Shown here: piece after piece, positions 54,754-64,000 of the stretch | How the letters are laid out: the number at the start of each line of letters is the position of its first letter | How positions within the stretch are numbered: position 1 is the first letter of the stretch | Assembly (NCBI RefSeq): GCF_003335215.1 | Contig: NZ_QPGB01000004.1 | Coordinates: 1 to 64,000 of the forward strand | Source of the DNA: Parvibium lacunae | GTDB lineage: Bacteria > Pseudomonadota > Gammaproteobacteria > Burkholderiales > Burkholderiaceae_D | Length of the DNA stretch: 64,000 nt | Direction: 5' to 3' | Program-made: the position numbers and the translations under genes | The notes under the pieces: model-generated | The model's input: the letters and a program-made list of their open reading frames with translations, nothing else | The model's database searches: none | What the model was told of the DNA's origin: nothing

Positions 54754-56244
54754 CTAACGCGCTCGGCGTTGCCGAATGACGCTCAAGAAACTGGGAACAA
54801 GAATCACCGCAGCGGCAATAGCGAGTAGGCTGGCCGCGAGAGGATGGTGAATAAACACGCCCCAATCGCCTTGGCTAATCGAGAGCGCATTGCGTAACTG
54901 CTTTTCCGACATCGGCCCCAAGATCATCCCTACCACCGCCGGCGCAACCGGGAAATCAAAACGACGCAGGGCATAGCCCACTCCGCCCAACGCCAGCAGC
55001 AGGAACAAGTCGAACTCAGACTGCCGAATCCCATACGCGCCCAAGGTGGCAAACACCAGAATCCCGCCATAGAGCAGTGGGCGCGGGATGGCGAGCAGCC
55101 GCACCCAAACGCCGACCAAAGGCAGATTCAAAACCAGCAGCATTAAGTTACCGACATACAGACTGGCAATCAGCCCCCACACCAATTCGGCGGAGGTTTG
55201 AAAGAGCATCGGCCCCGGCTGCAAGCCATATTGCTGAAAGGCGGCCAAGATCATGGCGGCGGTGGCGGAGGTCGGTAAACCCAACGTCAGCAGCGGCACC
55301 AACGCGCCGACACTACTGGCGTTATTCGCGGCTTCTGGCCCGGCGACACCCTCAATCGCGCCTTTGCCAAACTCCTCAGGGTGGGCACTCAAGCGTTTTT
55401 CAGTGGCATAGGATAAAAAGGTCGGGATTTCCGCGCCCCCCGCCGGCACCGACCCAAACGGAAAGCCAATCAGCGTGCCGCGCAGCCAGGCTTTCCAGGA
55501 ACGTGCCCAGTCTTGCGGCTTCATCCAGATGCTATCGCCTACCCGATTGGCTGCACTATTTTCCGCTTCGTACAGCACGTTAAAGAGTGCCTCGCCCACC
55601 GCAAAAAAGCCCACGGCGACAATCACCACATCAATCCCGTCGTTCAATTGCGGCAAACCAAAGGTCAGGCGGGTTTGGCCAGAGACTTGATCAATCCCGA
55701 TCAGCCCCAGTGCCAGACCAATAAACAAACTGGTCATGCCGCGCAGGCGGGAATTTCCCAAGACCGCTGATACGGTGGTGAACGCCAACACCATCAAGGC
55801 AAAATATTCAGCCGGGCCAAAGCGCAAAGCAAAATCAGCGACCGCCGGCGCAAACAGAGACAGCAGAATCGTGGCAATCGTGCCCGCTACAAACGAGCCA
55901 ATCGCCGCCGTTGAGAGCGCCGCGCCCGCCCGGCCACGGCGGGCCATTTGGTAACCCTCCATGGCCGTGACCATGGTCGCTGATTCCCCCGGGGTATTTA
56001 ACAAAATCGAGGTCGTGGAACCCCCAAACATCGCGCCATAGAAAATGCCCGAGAACATAATCAAAGCGCCCGTGGGTTCTACTTGAGTGGTCATGGGTAA
56101 CAACATCGCCACCGTCAGCGCCGGGCCAATTCCGGGCAATACCCCCACCGCCGTGCCGAGCAAACAGCCGAGCAACGCTAAAAATAGATTGATGGGGGTG
56201 AGGGCGACGGCAAACCCTGCCGCAAGGGCATTCCAGGTTTCCAT
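54754..56244 (-). CDS. tctA: Tripartite tricarboxylate transporter large permease TctA
   Basis: 496 aa, 11-12 helices. [60 protein letters not shown] and [20 protein letters not shown] are TctA signatures. Uptake of citrate-like tri- or dicarboxylates. Last gene of tctCBA, 1 bp after tctB. Confidence 0.96.
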   Translation of the reverse strand: METWNALAAGFAVALTPINLFLALLGCLLGTAVGVLPGIGPALTVAMLLPMTTQVEPTGALIMFSGIFYGAMFGGSTTSILLNTPGESATMVTAMEGYQMARRGRAGAALSTAAIGSFVAGTIATILLSLFAPAVADFALRFGPAEYFALMVLAFTTVSAVLGNSRLRGMTSLFIGLALGLIGIDQVSGQTRLTFGLPQLNDGIDVVIVAVGFFAVGEALFNVLYEAENSAANRVGDSIWMKPQDWARSWKAWLRGTLIGFPFGSVPAGGAEIPTFLSYATEKRLSAHPEEFGKGAIEGVAGPEAANNASSVGALVPLLTLGLPTSATAAMILAAFQQYGLQPGPMLFQTSAELVWGLIASLYVGNLMLLVLNLPLVGVWVRLLAIPRPLLYGGILVFATLGAYGIRQSEFDLFLLLALGGVGYALRRFDFPVAPAVVGMILGPMSEKQLRNALSISQGDWGVFIHHPLAASLLAIAAAVILVPSFLSVIRQRRAR

Positions 56245-56245
56245 A

Positions 56246-56761
56246 TCAAGATCCTAAAAAGGGAAGCAGGGGCAGATTCAGCCCCAAAAAACGCGTAAAG
56301 AGTTGCTGCACAGGTAAGGTCACCGCCAGTGCAATCGCGATATCAAGTAGCCAACGAGACGCAGGCTGTGGGCCACGAAACCCACGTGCCACCAAAACCA
56401 TCAGCGTCGCACTGGCCAGCACAAAACCGAGATGCGCAATGGTGAGGATTTGAATCACCAAACCCGCAAAGACCCAGAGTAAGTGGCTAGTAGGGGCTAA
56501 GCGGGGCGGGGCCTCCACATAGGGCGCGGTGTCATTACCTTGATTGCATAATCCACCCGTCAGCACCTCCCGCGCCAGCATCAAGGCACAGAGGGCCAGA
56601 CCGCTGCCAACGACCAGCGGAAATAAACCGGAGCTGATACCGGAATAGCCCGCATCGCCAGTTAGGGTTGTCCCCTGTTGAACCAAGGTACCGGCAACCA
56701 CCAGAAGCACGATTACCAGCACACTCTCCGACTTGGTTTTTTTATGGGTGGTGACGCTCAT
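56246..56761 (-). CDS. tctB: Tripartite tricarboxylate transporter small permease TctB
   Basis: 171 aa, four helices ([77 protein letters not shown]). [15 protein letters not shown] is the TctB pattern. The ATG overlaps the tctC stop. Confidence 0.9.
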   Translation of the reverse strand: MSVTTHKKTKSESVLVIVLLVVAGTLVQQGTTLTGDAGYSGISSGLFPLVVGSGLALCALMLAREVLTGGLCNQGNDTAPYVEAPPRLAPTSHLLWVFAGLVIQILTIAHLGFVLASATLMVLVARGFRGPQPASRWLLDIAIALAVTLPVQQLFTRFLGLNLPLLPFLGS

Positions 56762-57702
56762 TTCACTAAACCTAATACTCTGAGAATAGCGCCGATTCGT
56801 TGCTGCTCAGTGTCCGCAAACTTGGCCAACTCATCCCCCGTGAGTAAGGCGGCTTGCCACTCGTTTTTATCCAGAGTGTCTTGCCATTGCTTGGTTTGGG
56901 TAGCTGCCGTCACGGCTTTAATCAAGGCGGCTTGTTGGTCAGCACTAATCCCCGGTGCGCCATAGACGCCGCGCCAATTGGCAATACTCACCGGCGTTCC
57001 TTGTTCGCGCAGCGTCGGAATATCAACCTCTGGAACCCGCTTATCAGCCGACACCCCCAAGGCGCGCATTTTGCCGCTTTTGATATAGGGCAAGAACTCT
57101 GCTAACCCGCTGATGCCAATCGTGACATGCCCCCCTAAAATCGCCGCAGCGGCTTCCCCGCCTCCAGCGAACGGCACATAGTTCAGTTTGGTGGGATCCA
57201 CATCGCTGGCTTTGAGAATCAGGCCCGCCAAAATATGGTCAATCGACCCCTTTGAGCCACCACCCCATGACACTGCACCAGGATTGGCTTTCACCGCTGC
57301 GATCAAATCTTTTAGCGTTTGAATTTTTGAATTGGCGGGCACCACTAGCACATCGTACTCGGCCAATAAGCGCGCTACGGGGGTGACATCTTTTAAGTTT
57401 ACGGGCGATTTATTGGTTTCAATCGCCCCCACCATCACCGCCCCAACGACCACTAGCGCATTCGGATCACCTTTGCTCGTGTTCACAAACTGCGCCAAGC
57501 CAATGGTACCGCCCGCCCCACCGCGGTTTTCATATTGCACTGCCTTGGCTTGCCCAGCCGCCTGTAACGCCGCGCCAATGCCACGCGCCGTTTGATCGTA
57601 ACCCCCCCCAGGATTGGCCCCGATCATGATCTTGACGTTATCGAGAGCGACAACATTCAAGGCGTAGCAACTGAGGCCGATGGTAAGCATTTTTTTCAAC
57701 AT
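56758..57702 (-). CDS. tctC: Tripartite tricarboxylate transporter binding protein TctC
   Basis: 314 aa from ATG at 57702 (GGAGACAG before it), giving a short signal peptide (MLKKMLTIGLSCYALNVVA). BugD-type core: IMIGANPGGGYDQTARGIGA, QYENRGGAGGTIGLAQFVNT, AVSWGGGSKGSIDHILAGLI, YVPFAGGGEAAAAILGGHVT. Periplasmic ligand capture. First gene of the operon, 106 bp from the divergent response regulator. Confidence 0.95.
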   Translation of the reverse strand: MLKKMLTIGLSCYALNVVALDNVKIMIGANPGGGYDQTARGIGAALQAAGQAKAVQYENRGGAGGTIGLAQFVNTSKGDPNALVVVGAVMVGAIETNKSPVNLKDVTPVARLLAEYDVLVVPANSKIQTLKDLIAAVKANPGAVSWGGGSKGSIDHILAGLILKASDVDPTKLNYVPFAGGGEAAAAILGGHVTIGISGLAEFLPYIKSGKMRALGVSADKRVPEVDIPTLREQGTPVSIANWRGVYGAPGISADQQAALIKAVTAATQTKQWQDTLDKNEWQAALLTGDELAKFADTEQQRIGAILRVLGLVK

Positions 57703-57808
57703 GGCTGTCTCCTTAATAAGATAAATACCCACTTTGGGGCATTGCGTGTTACTTTAAGGGCGTTGCCTTTCAATCGGCTTTCAGTCTAGTTAAGCCCGCT
57801 CCTCTGCT

Positions 57809-58486
57809 ATGCATGTGTTACTTGTTGAAGACACTCCTGACCTGGCCCGCTGGATCAGCCAAGCCCTGCGGACATTACGCTTTACGGTGAGCGTGGTATC
57901 AGATGGTCCCGACGCGCTGGACGTGTTGGTAGCAGGGCACCCCATAGACATTGTGATTTTGGATTTAAGCCTGCCCACCCTTGATGGCCTTACCGTACTG
58001 CAACGTTTGCGCGCGCGGGGTGACCACACCCCGGTACTCATACTCACCGCTCGCGCTAGCACCGCTGAGCGCGTGGCGGGCCTGAATGCGGGGGCCGACG
58101 ATTACCTTGCCAAGCCTTTTGACTTAGCCGAGCTAGAAGCGCGCTGTCATGCCTTGCTGCGACGGCGGGCTACGAGCGCCGTTCAGCCAGAAATTTGTCT
58201 GGGTCAGTTACGCTTCGACCGACAAGAGAAAGCTTTTTATATTGGCACAGCGAGTTTGAACCTGACGCCGCGCGAGTTGGCGGTATTAGAAACACTGATC
58301 CTCAAAGCTGGGCGTGCGGTAGCAAAAGAACATGTGTTTCAGCAAGTGTTTATGCATGAACAGGATGCCAACCCGGAAGCCATTGAAGTGTATGTTCATC
58401 GGCTGCGCAAAAAACTACAAGGGGCCGGGGTAGAAATTGTGACCCTGCGCGGCCTCGGATACCTGCTACAAAATCGCCATGATTGA
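57809..58486 (+). CDS. tctD: TctD-like response regulator (OmpR family)
   Basis: 225 aa. Receiver with Asp52 (VILDLSLPTLDG), Thr79, Lys101 (YLAKPF) and acidic VED start; C-terminal winged helix NLTPRELAVLETLILKAGRA, PEAIEVYVHRLRKKL. Divergent from tctCBA, which it very likely activates. Overlaps the kinase gene by 8 bp. Named by context and family resemblance. Confidence 0.88.
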   Translation: MHVLLVEDTPDLARWISQALRTLRFTVSVVSDGPDALDVLVAGHPIDIVILDLSLPTLDGLTVLQRLRARGDHTPVLILTARASTAERVAGLNAGADDYLAKPFDLAELEARCHALLRRRATSAVQPEICLGQLRFDRQEKAFYIGTASLNLTPRELAVLETLILKAGRAVAKEHVFQQVFMHEQDANPEAIEVYVHRLRKKLQGAGVEIVTLRGLGYLLQNRHD

Positions 58487-60050
58487 GCCGCTTGCGCAGC
58501 CGCTCTCCTCCCCATCTAACGCTGGCGCAACGGCGGCAAAGCCAGCACAAGGGTCCATTCGCAACCGATTGGTTGGCTGGATCATCGTTCCGCTACTCTT
58601 GTTTGTGGCACTTGATACCTACACGCTTTCTAAGCTGGCACTCGATGCGGCTGACACGGCCTACGATCGCTCTTTATTAGCCTCGGCCAAAGCAATCAGC
58701 GAACATGTTCATTGGCAAGGCCAGGGACCACAAGCGAAACTGGTTGCCAATGTACCGGCCAGCACGCTCGATAGTTTTGATAATGACTTGACCGGACAGA
58801 TTTACTACCGGGTTGGTCAAGCCTTGCAGGATGATCCAACAACGAATGACATGATTGCTGGCTACGCCGATCTGCCCCCGCTGCCGCGCAACAGCCCCCG
58901 TTCGACAACCTACCCGGCACTGGTTCATTTCTATACGGCGACTTACCGCAATCAAACGGTGAGAATCGCCGCGCTCTATCATCCGCTGACTCACCGGCTG
59001 GGGCAGAACGAACAGGAAAATCAGGCCAAGCCGCCGCAAATGGTATTAATTCAAGTTGCGGAAACCCTCGATGCACGGGCCAGACTCGCGCGCCAAATCT
59101 GGCTCAATATCAGCTTGAGGCAAACCGTTTTTGTTATCTTCGCCGCTGGCATTCTATGGTGGGGCATAGGCTTTGCCCTACGACCCTTGTATACCTTGCA
59201 AGAAACCTTAGCTCATCGACGGACTGAGGATTTGTCTCCCTTACCCAATTTACCTGCACCGCGTGAGGTACAAACCTTGTGGCAAACCTTGGACAGCTAT
59301 GTGCAACGGCTAGCGCACTTGGTTGAGGTGCGACGACGCTTTATCGCCAATGCCTCACACCAACTTAAAACCCCGCTGGCGTTAATTAAAACGCAAAGTG
59401 AATTGGCACAGCGTAACCCCAGCCCACAGGAACAACATGAATTGCAGCAAGGCATGCAACGTGCCGCCGAACACGCCGCACGGCTGGCCAACCAACTGCT
59501 CACCTTGGCGCACGCCGAAAGTGGCTTACCGCCCGCCCAGCAACAGCCCTGCAATTTGCGAGACATCGCGCAAAATGTTTGTCTAGAACTGGCCCCCAAA
59601 GCCCTGGCACAACAACAAACGCTGGCCTTCGAGGCGCCCGAGAGCTTGCCCTTACTGCGTGGTGATGATGGGTTGTTGTATGAACTGGTCACCAACCTAG
59701 TGGCGAATGCCATTCAATACACCCCGGCAGCGGGGGAAATTTCAGTACGGTTGCAGGTGGAAACAGCGCCTTGGCAGGCATCACATAACCCACACAGCCA
59801 GGACCAGCCGCTCAGATATGTGGTTTTGCAGGTGAATGACAGCGGCCCTGGCATCCCCCCTGAAAAACAAGCCCAGGCGCTGGCGCGTTTTGGTACAATC
59901 GCTCACCCGAATTCTGGCAGTGGCTTGGGGCTGGCGATCGTGCAAGAAATCGCACAGGCGCATCACGCGCAACTCCGTTTGGATTCCCTTGCCCCACAAG
60001 GCTTACGTGTCGAGATCTGGTTTCCGCTGAGCGCCGAGAGGCAGCCCTGA
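58479..60050 (+). CDS. tctE: TctE-like sensor histidine kinase
   Basis: 523 aa. TM1 about 31-50 (LVGWIIVPLLLFVALDTYTL), 2CSK_N-type periplasmic domain (about 55-200), TM2 about 208-235, then dimerisation helix FIANASHQLKTPLAL (His294) and HATPase with N-box VTNLVANAIQYTP, VNDSGPGIPPE, GSGLGLAIV. The 2CSK_N domain is typical of TctE/QseC-type kinases sensing tricarboxylates. The linker has no clear HAMP start beyond RPLYTLQETLAHR. Confidence 0.9.
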   Translation: MIEPLAQPLSSPSNAGATAAKPAQGSIRNRLVGWIIVPLLLFVALDTYTLSKLALDAADTAYDRSLLASAKAISEHVHWQGQGPQAKLVANVPASTLDSFDNDLTGQIYYRVGQALQDDPTTNDMIAGYADLPPLPRNSPRSTTYPALVHFYTATYRNQTVRIAALYHPLTHRLGQNEQENQAKPPQMVLIQVAETLDARARLARQIWLNISLRQTVFVIFAAGILWWGIGFALRPLYTLQETLAHRRTEDLSPLPNLPAPREVQTLWQTLDSYVQRLAHLVEVRRRFIANASHQLKTPLALIKTQSELAQRNPSPQEQHELQQGMQRAAEHAARLANQLLTLAHAESGLPPAQQQPCNLRDIAQNVCLELAPKALAQQQTLAFEAPESLPLLRGDDGLLYELVTNLVANAIQYTPAAGEISVRLQVETAPWQASHNPHSQDQPLRYVVLQVNDSGPGIPPEKQAQALARFGTIAHPNSGSGLGLAIVQEIAQAHHAQLRLDSLAPQGLRVEIWFPLSAERQP

Positions 60051-60133
60051 ACCGATCCCGACTTGCCGCTGACCGCGCCCTATTCTCCGCAGGCTAGTAG
60101 TTACACTGCTGCGCCCTAACTTGATGGATTTTG

Positions 60134-61348
60134 ATGAGTCGTATTCCTGCTGTTATGCCGCGCTCGCGCGTCGTTGATGAAATTAAACCGATCCAACCCC
60201 AACGCGAACGGCACACCTACCCACTGATTGATTTACTTAAAATCATTGCAGCACAACTGATTACCTTACATCACTTGAGTTGCTATGGGCCGCTGGCCCG
60301 CGCAACAGAACAGCTAGCGCCCACCTTGAGCCTGTTGTTGTTCGATTATGCGCGGATGGCAGTGCAAATTTTCTTGGTGTTAGGCGGCTACCTGGCCGCC
60401 CGCAGTGTCCTCCGACTAGCGCCAGGCCAGCTTGGGCAGGATGCCTTTAACCTCATCATCAATCGTTACCTGCGTCTGGTGTTGCCTTTTCTCGCGGCCT
60501 TGGTTTTGGCGGTATTTGTCGCTGCTTTTGCGCGGCAGGCCTTGGACGAAGCCTTTGTGCCAGAGGCCCCCTCGCAGGCGCAGTGGATCGCGCATATGTT
60601 TTTACTGCATGGGTTATTGAACTTTGATGCGCTCTCAAGTGGGGCTTGGTATGTTGCTATCGATTTTCAACTGTTTGTCATGTTGGTGGGCTTGGTAGCC
60701 TACAGTCACCGTCACCGCAACGTAGCTCACACAGTGCGACTCGAACGCAGTATTGCCCTGATTCTCGGGCTGGGCTTGCTCAGTCTATTCTGGTTTAACC
60801 GTGATTCCCGTCTGGATAACCTAGCGCTTTACTTTTTCGGCGCTTATGCCCTGGGCTTTGCCGCTTTCTGTCTTGAGAAGCTGCCACTGCAAGGCAACAC
60901 CAGCCTCAGCCATTCGACGCAACGCCGTCTCTTATTGTTCATGAGTCTCGTGCCGCTGACGCTCTGGATCGATTTCCGAGGGCGTCTCTTGGTTGCCTTA
61001 TGTACTGCGCTGGCACTGATGGCCTGGCAACAGCCTGCTTTCTGGGCCAAACTTTCAGTGGGTGTGCGGCAGCGCTTACAGGGCTTGGCCCAAGTATCTT
61101 ATGCCCAATTTCTGATTGGCTTTCCCGTGGCGCTACTGGTCAATAGTATTTTGGCAGGTACGATTGCCGGGGCAGGGGGGGGCACACTCTGCGTTATTTG
61201 GCTAAGCACCTGGCTGCTGACGCTCGGGTTGGCCTTTCCATTTTACCGGCACATCGAGATCCCAGCACAAACCTTAAGCGTTGACTGCAAGGGACTGTGG
61301 CAGTACCTCAGCATGAAACGATTGACTCGAGCCAGCACCTTGCGTTAG
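60134..61348 (+). CDS. Acyltransferase 3 family membrane protein (OafA/YrhL-like)
   Basis: 404 aa from ATG at 60134. About ten helices. LIDLLKIIAAQLITLHHLSC (catalytic-type His), YARMAVQIFLVLGGYLAARS and INRYLRLVLPFLAALV are the Acyl_transf_3 hallmarks. O-acetylates or acylates surface glycans or small molecules. It precedes sbnA by 131 bp, so it may serve the siderophore-like cluster or be an independent envelope gene. Confidence 0.85.
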   Translation: MSRIPAVMPRSRVVDEIKPIQPQRERHTYPLIDLLKIIAAQLITLHHLSCYGPLARATEQLAPTLSLLLFDYARMAVQIFLVLGGYLAARSVLRLAPGQLGQDAFNLIINRYLRLVLPFLAALVLAVFVAAFARQALDEAFVPEAPSQAQWIAHMFLLHGLLNFDALSSGAWYVAIDFQLFVMLVGLVAYSHRHRNVAHTVRLERSIALILGLGLLSLFWFNRDSRLDNLALYFFGAYALGFAAFCLEKLPLQGNTSLSHSTQRRLLLFMSLVPLTLWIDFRGRLLVALCTALALMAWQQPAFWAKLSVGVRQRLQGLAQVSYAQFLIGFPVALLVNSILAGTIAGAGGGTLCVIWLSTWLLTLGLAFPFYRHIEIPAQTLSVDCKGLWQYLSMKRLTRASTLR

Positions 61349-61405
61349 CCAAGACCCCACCGATGTTGTTGAGCAGCGGCAATCGGCGCTGTCTAAATTC
61401 GTGAT

Positions 61406-61420
61406 ATTTGTCACACAAAT
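61406..61420. promoter_or_regulatory. Palindrome upstream of sbnA
   Basis: ATTTGT-CAC-ACAAAT, perfect 6-bp arms, 60-74 bp before the sbnA ATG; TATAGT at 61443-61448 is a plausible -10. Not a convincing Fur box, although iron control would be expected if the product is a siderophore. Confidence 0.4.
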
Positions 61421-61479
61421 TCTCATTTTCTGCCATGGCTGGTATAGTTGAACGCTAACTTTCTTGCTGTCGGTGTGCC

Positions 61480-62454
61480 ATGATCCATTCCAATTTGCTG
61501 AGCACCATCGGGGCGACCCCGCTGGTGCAATTGCATCAATTATTCCCTCACAAGCATTACGCCCTGTACGCCAAATTGGAAGCCTTTAATCCTGGCGGCT
61601 CGATGAAAGACCGGCCTGCGGTTGCCATGCTCGAAGCGGGCTTGGCCAATGGCACAGTTGGCACAGATTCCGTGTTAGTCGAGTCCAGCTCGGGGAATTT
61701 GGCCATTGGTTTGGCCCAAGCCTGTGCCGTCAAAGGCTTGCGCTTGATTGTGGTGGTTGACCCCAAGGTAACGGCAGCCAATCTGAAAATTCTGCGCGCC
61801 TATGGCGCAGAAATCGATATGGTCACGACACCAGACGCCGGCACAGGCGAATTTCTGGCGGCCCGACGACAGCGGGTCAAAGACCTGCTGGCAACCCTGC
61901 CGGGGGCGGTCAACTTAAATCAATATGCGAATCCAGGCAACCCGGCAGCCCATCGTACGGGTACGGTGAGTGAATTGCTAGCGGCCTTGGATGAACAGCT
62001 AGATTATTTATTTATTTCTGTCAGCACCTGCGGTACCTTACGCGGCGCACGTGAAGCCATCGCGGCACGTAATTTAAATACCCGGATCATTGCGGTGGAT
62101 GCCTGCGGTTCCGTTATTTTTGGTCAACGTGGCCCGCGTCTGTTACCGGGTCATGGGGCCGGCATTATCCCTGAACATATGCGCCCTGACTTGGCCGATG
62201 AAGCCTTGCTGATCAGCGATGCAGATTGCGTGGCGGGCTGTCGCGCCCTGGTCCGCAGTGAAGGCATTCTAGCCGGGGCATCTTCTGGCGGGATGGTGGT
62301 TGCGTTGCAAAATATGCATGCTCGCATTCCCGAAGGCAGCCGTGTCGCCCTGATTTTGCCCGATCGCGGTGAGCGCTACCTTGATACCGTCTATGACGAC
62401 CATTGGTGTCAAGCCCATTTCCATACCATTCCAACCCTAGAAATTTTGTCTTAA
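61480..62454 (+). CDS. sbnA: N-(2-amino-2-carboxyethyl)-L-glutamate synthase (SbnA-like)
   Basis: 324 aa PLP enzyme of the cysteine-synthase fold. LSTIGATPLVQLHQLFPHKH, PLP Lys43 in NPGGSMKDRPAVAM, substrate loop ESSSGNLAIGLAQACA, phosphate-binding SVSTCGTLRGA, ILAGASSGG. The GSMKDR and SSSGNL variants mark SbnA, not CysK. Joins O-phospho-L-serine and glutamate to ACEGA, first step to L-2,3-diaminopropionate. 10 bp before sbnB. Confidence 0.92.
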   Translation: MIHSNLLSTIGATPLVQLHQLFPHKHYALYAKLEAFNPGGSMKDRPAVAMLEAGLANGTVGTDSVLVESSSGNLAIGLAQACAVKGLRLIVVVDPKVTAANLKILRAYGAEIDMVTTPDAGTGEFLAARRQRVKDLLATLPGAVNLNQYANPGNPAAHRTGTVSELLAALDEQLDYLFISVSTCGTLRGAREAIAARNLNTRIIAVDACGSVIFGQRGPRLLPGHGAGIIPEHMRPDLADEALLISDADCVAGCRALVRSEGILAGASSGGMVVALQNMHARIPEGSRVALILPDRGERYLDTVYDDHWCQAHFHTIPTLEILS

Positions 62455-62464
62455 GGATCTCGTT

Positions 62465-63466
62465 ATGAGCAACGCCATTACCTTGTTAACCGCTGCCGAT
62501 GTCGCCCGCCAATTAGTGGGGCGGGAACGAGAACTGATTGAGCTGGCTGGACAAGCCTATTGCACCCATGCACGCGGTGAATCCCGTTTGCCACAATCCG
62601 AGTATCTGCGTTTTCCAGGAATGGAACGGGAACGTATTATTCCCAAAGCGGGCTACCTAGGCGGGGCCCATCCGATTGCCGGGATCAAATGGATAGGTTC
62701 GTTCCCAGACAATGTGCAGCGCGGCCTCCCCCGTGCCTCTGCGGTGATGATTTTAAATAGTGTCGAAACCGGCCGCCCCACCACGATCATGGAAGGCTCC
62801 CTGATCAGTGGTCAACGCACCGCGGCCAGTGCCGCACTGGCCGCCCGCTTATTACATGACGGGCCGCAGATTGCCTGTCTCGGCCTAATCGGTTGTGGGC
62901 CAATCAACGCGGAAACCCTGCGTTTTATCCGCGCCGATCTCAAACCGATTGCACGTCTCTGCCTGTTTGATCTTGACCCCAATCGCATGGCGGAGGCGGC
63001 CACCGCCATTCGCCACAGTGGCTTCAATGGGGAAATTACTCAAGCGCATGACATCACAACCGTTCTTTCGCAAGCTGACTTAATCAGCTTTGCAACCTCG
63101 GCGGTCACCCCCAGCGTCACCACCTTGGCGCAATGCCAGCCTAATGCTACGGTGCTGCACATTTCGCTGCGAGACTTAGCCCCTGCCGCCATTTTGAGTG
63201 CTGACAATATCGTTGATGACATTGATCATGTATTGCAAGCCAACACCTCGCTGCATGTAACGGAACAAGCAGAGGGCCATCGCCGTTTTATCCGGGGTAC
63301 GCTGGCAGATATTGTTGAGGGCCGTTTACCGGCACGGGTAGCAGGCCAGATCAGCGTTTTTAGTCCGTTTGGGTTGGCTGCACTGGATTTGGCTTTTGCC
63401 GAATTTGTCCAGCGCCACTGTCTTGCCGCCGGCTCCGGTCTGACGGTTCCTGATTTCTTGCCCTAA
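62465..63466 (+). CDS. sbnB: N-(2-amino-2-carboxyethyl)-L-glutamate dehydrogenase (SbnB-like)
   Basis: 333 aa, ornithine-cyclodeaminase fold. SRLPQSEYLRFPGMERERII, AGIKWIGSFPDNVQRGLPRA, SLISGQRTAASAALAARLL, Rossmann GLIGCGPINAETLRFI. Oxidises ACEGA with NAD to 2-oxoglutarate and L-2,3-diaminopropionate. Coupled with sbnA. Its stop is followed by an 8-bp hairpin (GCGAACCC/GGGTTCGC, 63473-63508). Confidence 0.92.
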   Translation: MSNAITLLTAADVARQLVGRERELIELAGQAYCTHARGESRLPQSEYLRFPGMERERIIPKAGYLGGAHPIAGIKWIGSFPDNVQRGLPRASAVMILNSVETGRPTTIMEGSLISGQRTAASAALAARLLHDGPQIACLGLIGCGPINAETLRFIRADLKPIARLCLFDLDPNRMAEAATAIRHSGFNGEITQAHDITTVLSQADLISFATSAVTPSVTTLAQCQPNATVLHISLRDLAPAAILSADNIVDDIDHVLQANTSLHVTEQAEGHRRFIRGTLADIVEGRLPARVAGQISVFSPFGLAALDLAFAEFVQRHCLAAGSGLTVPDFLP

Positions 63467-63538
63467 GGAAAAGCGAACCCGGTCGGCGTTGTTCATCGCT
63501 GGGTTCGCATCCGATTCATGACTTGCTTACCTTGCCTT

Positions 63539-64000
63539 ATGCCAACAGATTCCACGCTTAATCTCTCTCCCTTTGGTGGCTTTTTAGCCAGTGTTAAACG
63601 CAGCCCGGACGCTATTGCACTCGAAATAGGTGAGCAGCACTGGTCATACGCCGCACTGGCAGCACGCGCTCAGTCCTTGGCTTCAGCACTCCAGGGGATT
63701 CCTGCGACGCCTGCTGATAGCGGTTTGGTCGCTGTCTTCGCAGCGCGCTCAATCACCACCTACGTAGGTACATTGGCGGTATTTGCTGCCGGGCGCGCCC
63801 ACATTGCCCTCAACCCCGCGCATCCGCCGGCGCGCAACGCCGCTATTTTGCAGCGCGCAGGCGTAAGAACGGTTATCGTGGCACCTGACACTTTGCCTTT
63901 GGCACTGGCACTGGCGGAAATCTTGGGAAAATCGTTAACGCTGTTAGCCCCAGAAAGTGATGAGGCGGCGCTGGCCGACTTGCCCCCGAATTTGTGCCGC
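63539..64000 (+). CDS. NRPS/AMP-binding adenylation enzyme, N-terminal part (cut by window edge)
   Basis: Open from ATG at 63539 to the window end (154 codons). FGGFLASVKRSPDAIALEIG, WSYAALAARAQSLASALQGI, VAVFAARSITTYVGTLAVFA, GRAHIALNPAHPPARNAAIL is the usual N-terminus of an A-domain (first core motif region 'L(T/S)Y.EL', then 'GAYVPLDP.P'). No condensation domain precedes it, so it starts with adenylation. Given sbnAB, its substrate may be 2,3-diaminopropionate, but the specificity pocket lies outside the window. Confidence 0.85.
   Translation, partial: MPTDSTLNLSPFGGFLASVKRSPDAIALEIGEQHWSYAALAARAQSLASALQGIPATPADSGLVAVFAARSITTYVGTLAVFAAGRAHIALNPAHPPARNAAILQRAGVRTVIVAPDTLPLALALAEILGKSLTLLAPESDEAALADLPPNLCR

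Noticed and set aside
61395-61450. Fur box upstream of sbnA
   Set aside because: A+T-rich and partly similar, but too many mismatches to the 19-bp consensus to claim iron control.

Overview
The window reads as chromosome of a Betaproteobacterium, most likely Neisseriales (Chromobacteriaceae/Chitinibacteraceae-like). This is an inference from gene content and order: tRNA-Gln/prs/rplY/pth/ychF, divergent pyrE and exoA, an M16 pair/rsmD/coaD/ferredoxin operon, def/lipoprotein/fmt, LysM/dprA/smg/topB, and the longer type of argG. GC looks moderate (mid-50s by eye). Coding density is high and most genes have clear family signatures.

Layout: (1) 1-2000, on the minus strand, is an orphan polymorphic-toxin region: a toxin C-terminal fragment with a VHHH nuclease-like ending, its ATGA-coupled immunity gene, and part of a second cassette sharing a 20-bp junction. 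(2) 2097-6571 holds two GT-C-like membrane glycosyltransferases around a poly-glycine lipoprotein. (3) 6725-10164 has a CHI-like periplasmic protein and a LysR gene divergent from a DJ-1/OsmC/NAD(P)-dinucleotide-binding operon. (4) 10207-12380 is a patch of mobile debris: two IS3 pieces in opposite orientation, a Fic AMP-transferase gene with palindromes at its 5' end, and the tail of a tyrosine integrase. (5) 12438-40404 is mostly housekeeping: translation, nucleotide, arginine and CoA genes, ftsY, ftsEX, fmt/def, dprA and topB. A scar of a second argG 3' end lies downstream of a small MAPEG gene. (6) 39505-49357 is a transport locus: LysR, DUF1445 protein, a TRAP transporter with a second binding protein, a chemoreceptor, an AEC transporter and an unrecognised internally duplicated protein. 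(7) 49582-54411 carries leuA with a candidate attenuator leader, a methyltransferase and GTP-dependent PEP carboxykinase. (8) 54754-60050 is a tripartite tricarboxylate transporter (tctCBA) with a divergent two-component pair. (9) 60134-64000 holds an acyltransferase and then sbnA-sbnB and the start of an adenylation domain, i.e. the left edge of a 2,3-diaminopropionate-using nonribosomal peptide or siderophore cluster that continues beyond the window.

The least ordinary items are the truncated sbnAB/NRPS cluster, the orphan toxin cassettes, the internally duplicated protein at 48401-49357, the argG xenologous scar, and several RNA-level or operator-like palindromes (leuA leader, dctP/dctQ attenuator, pckG, fic). 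No CRISPR array, rRNA operon or intact prophage was seen.
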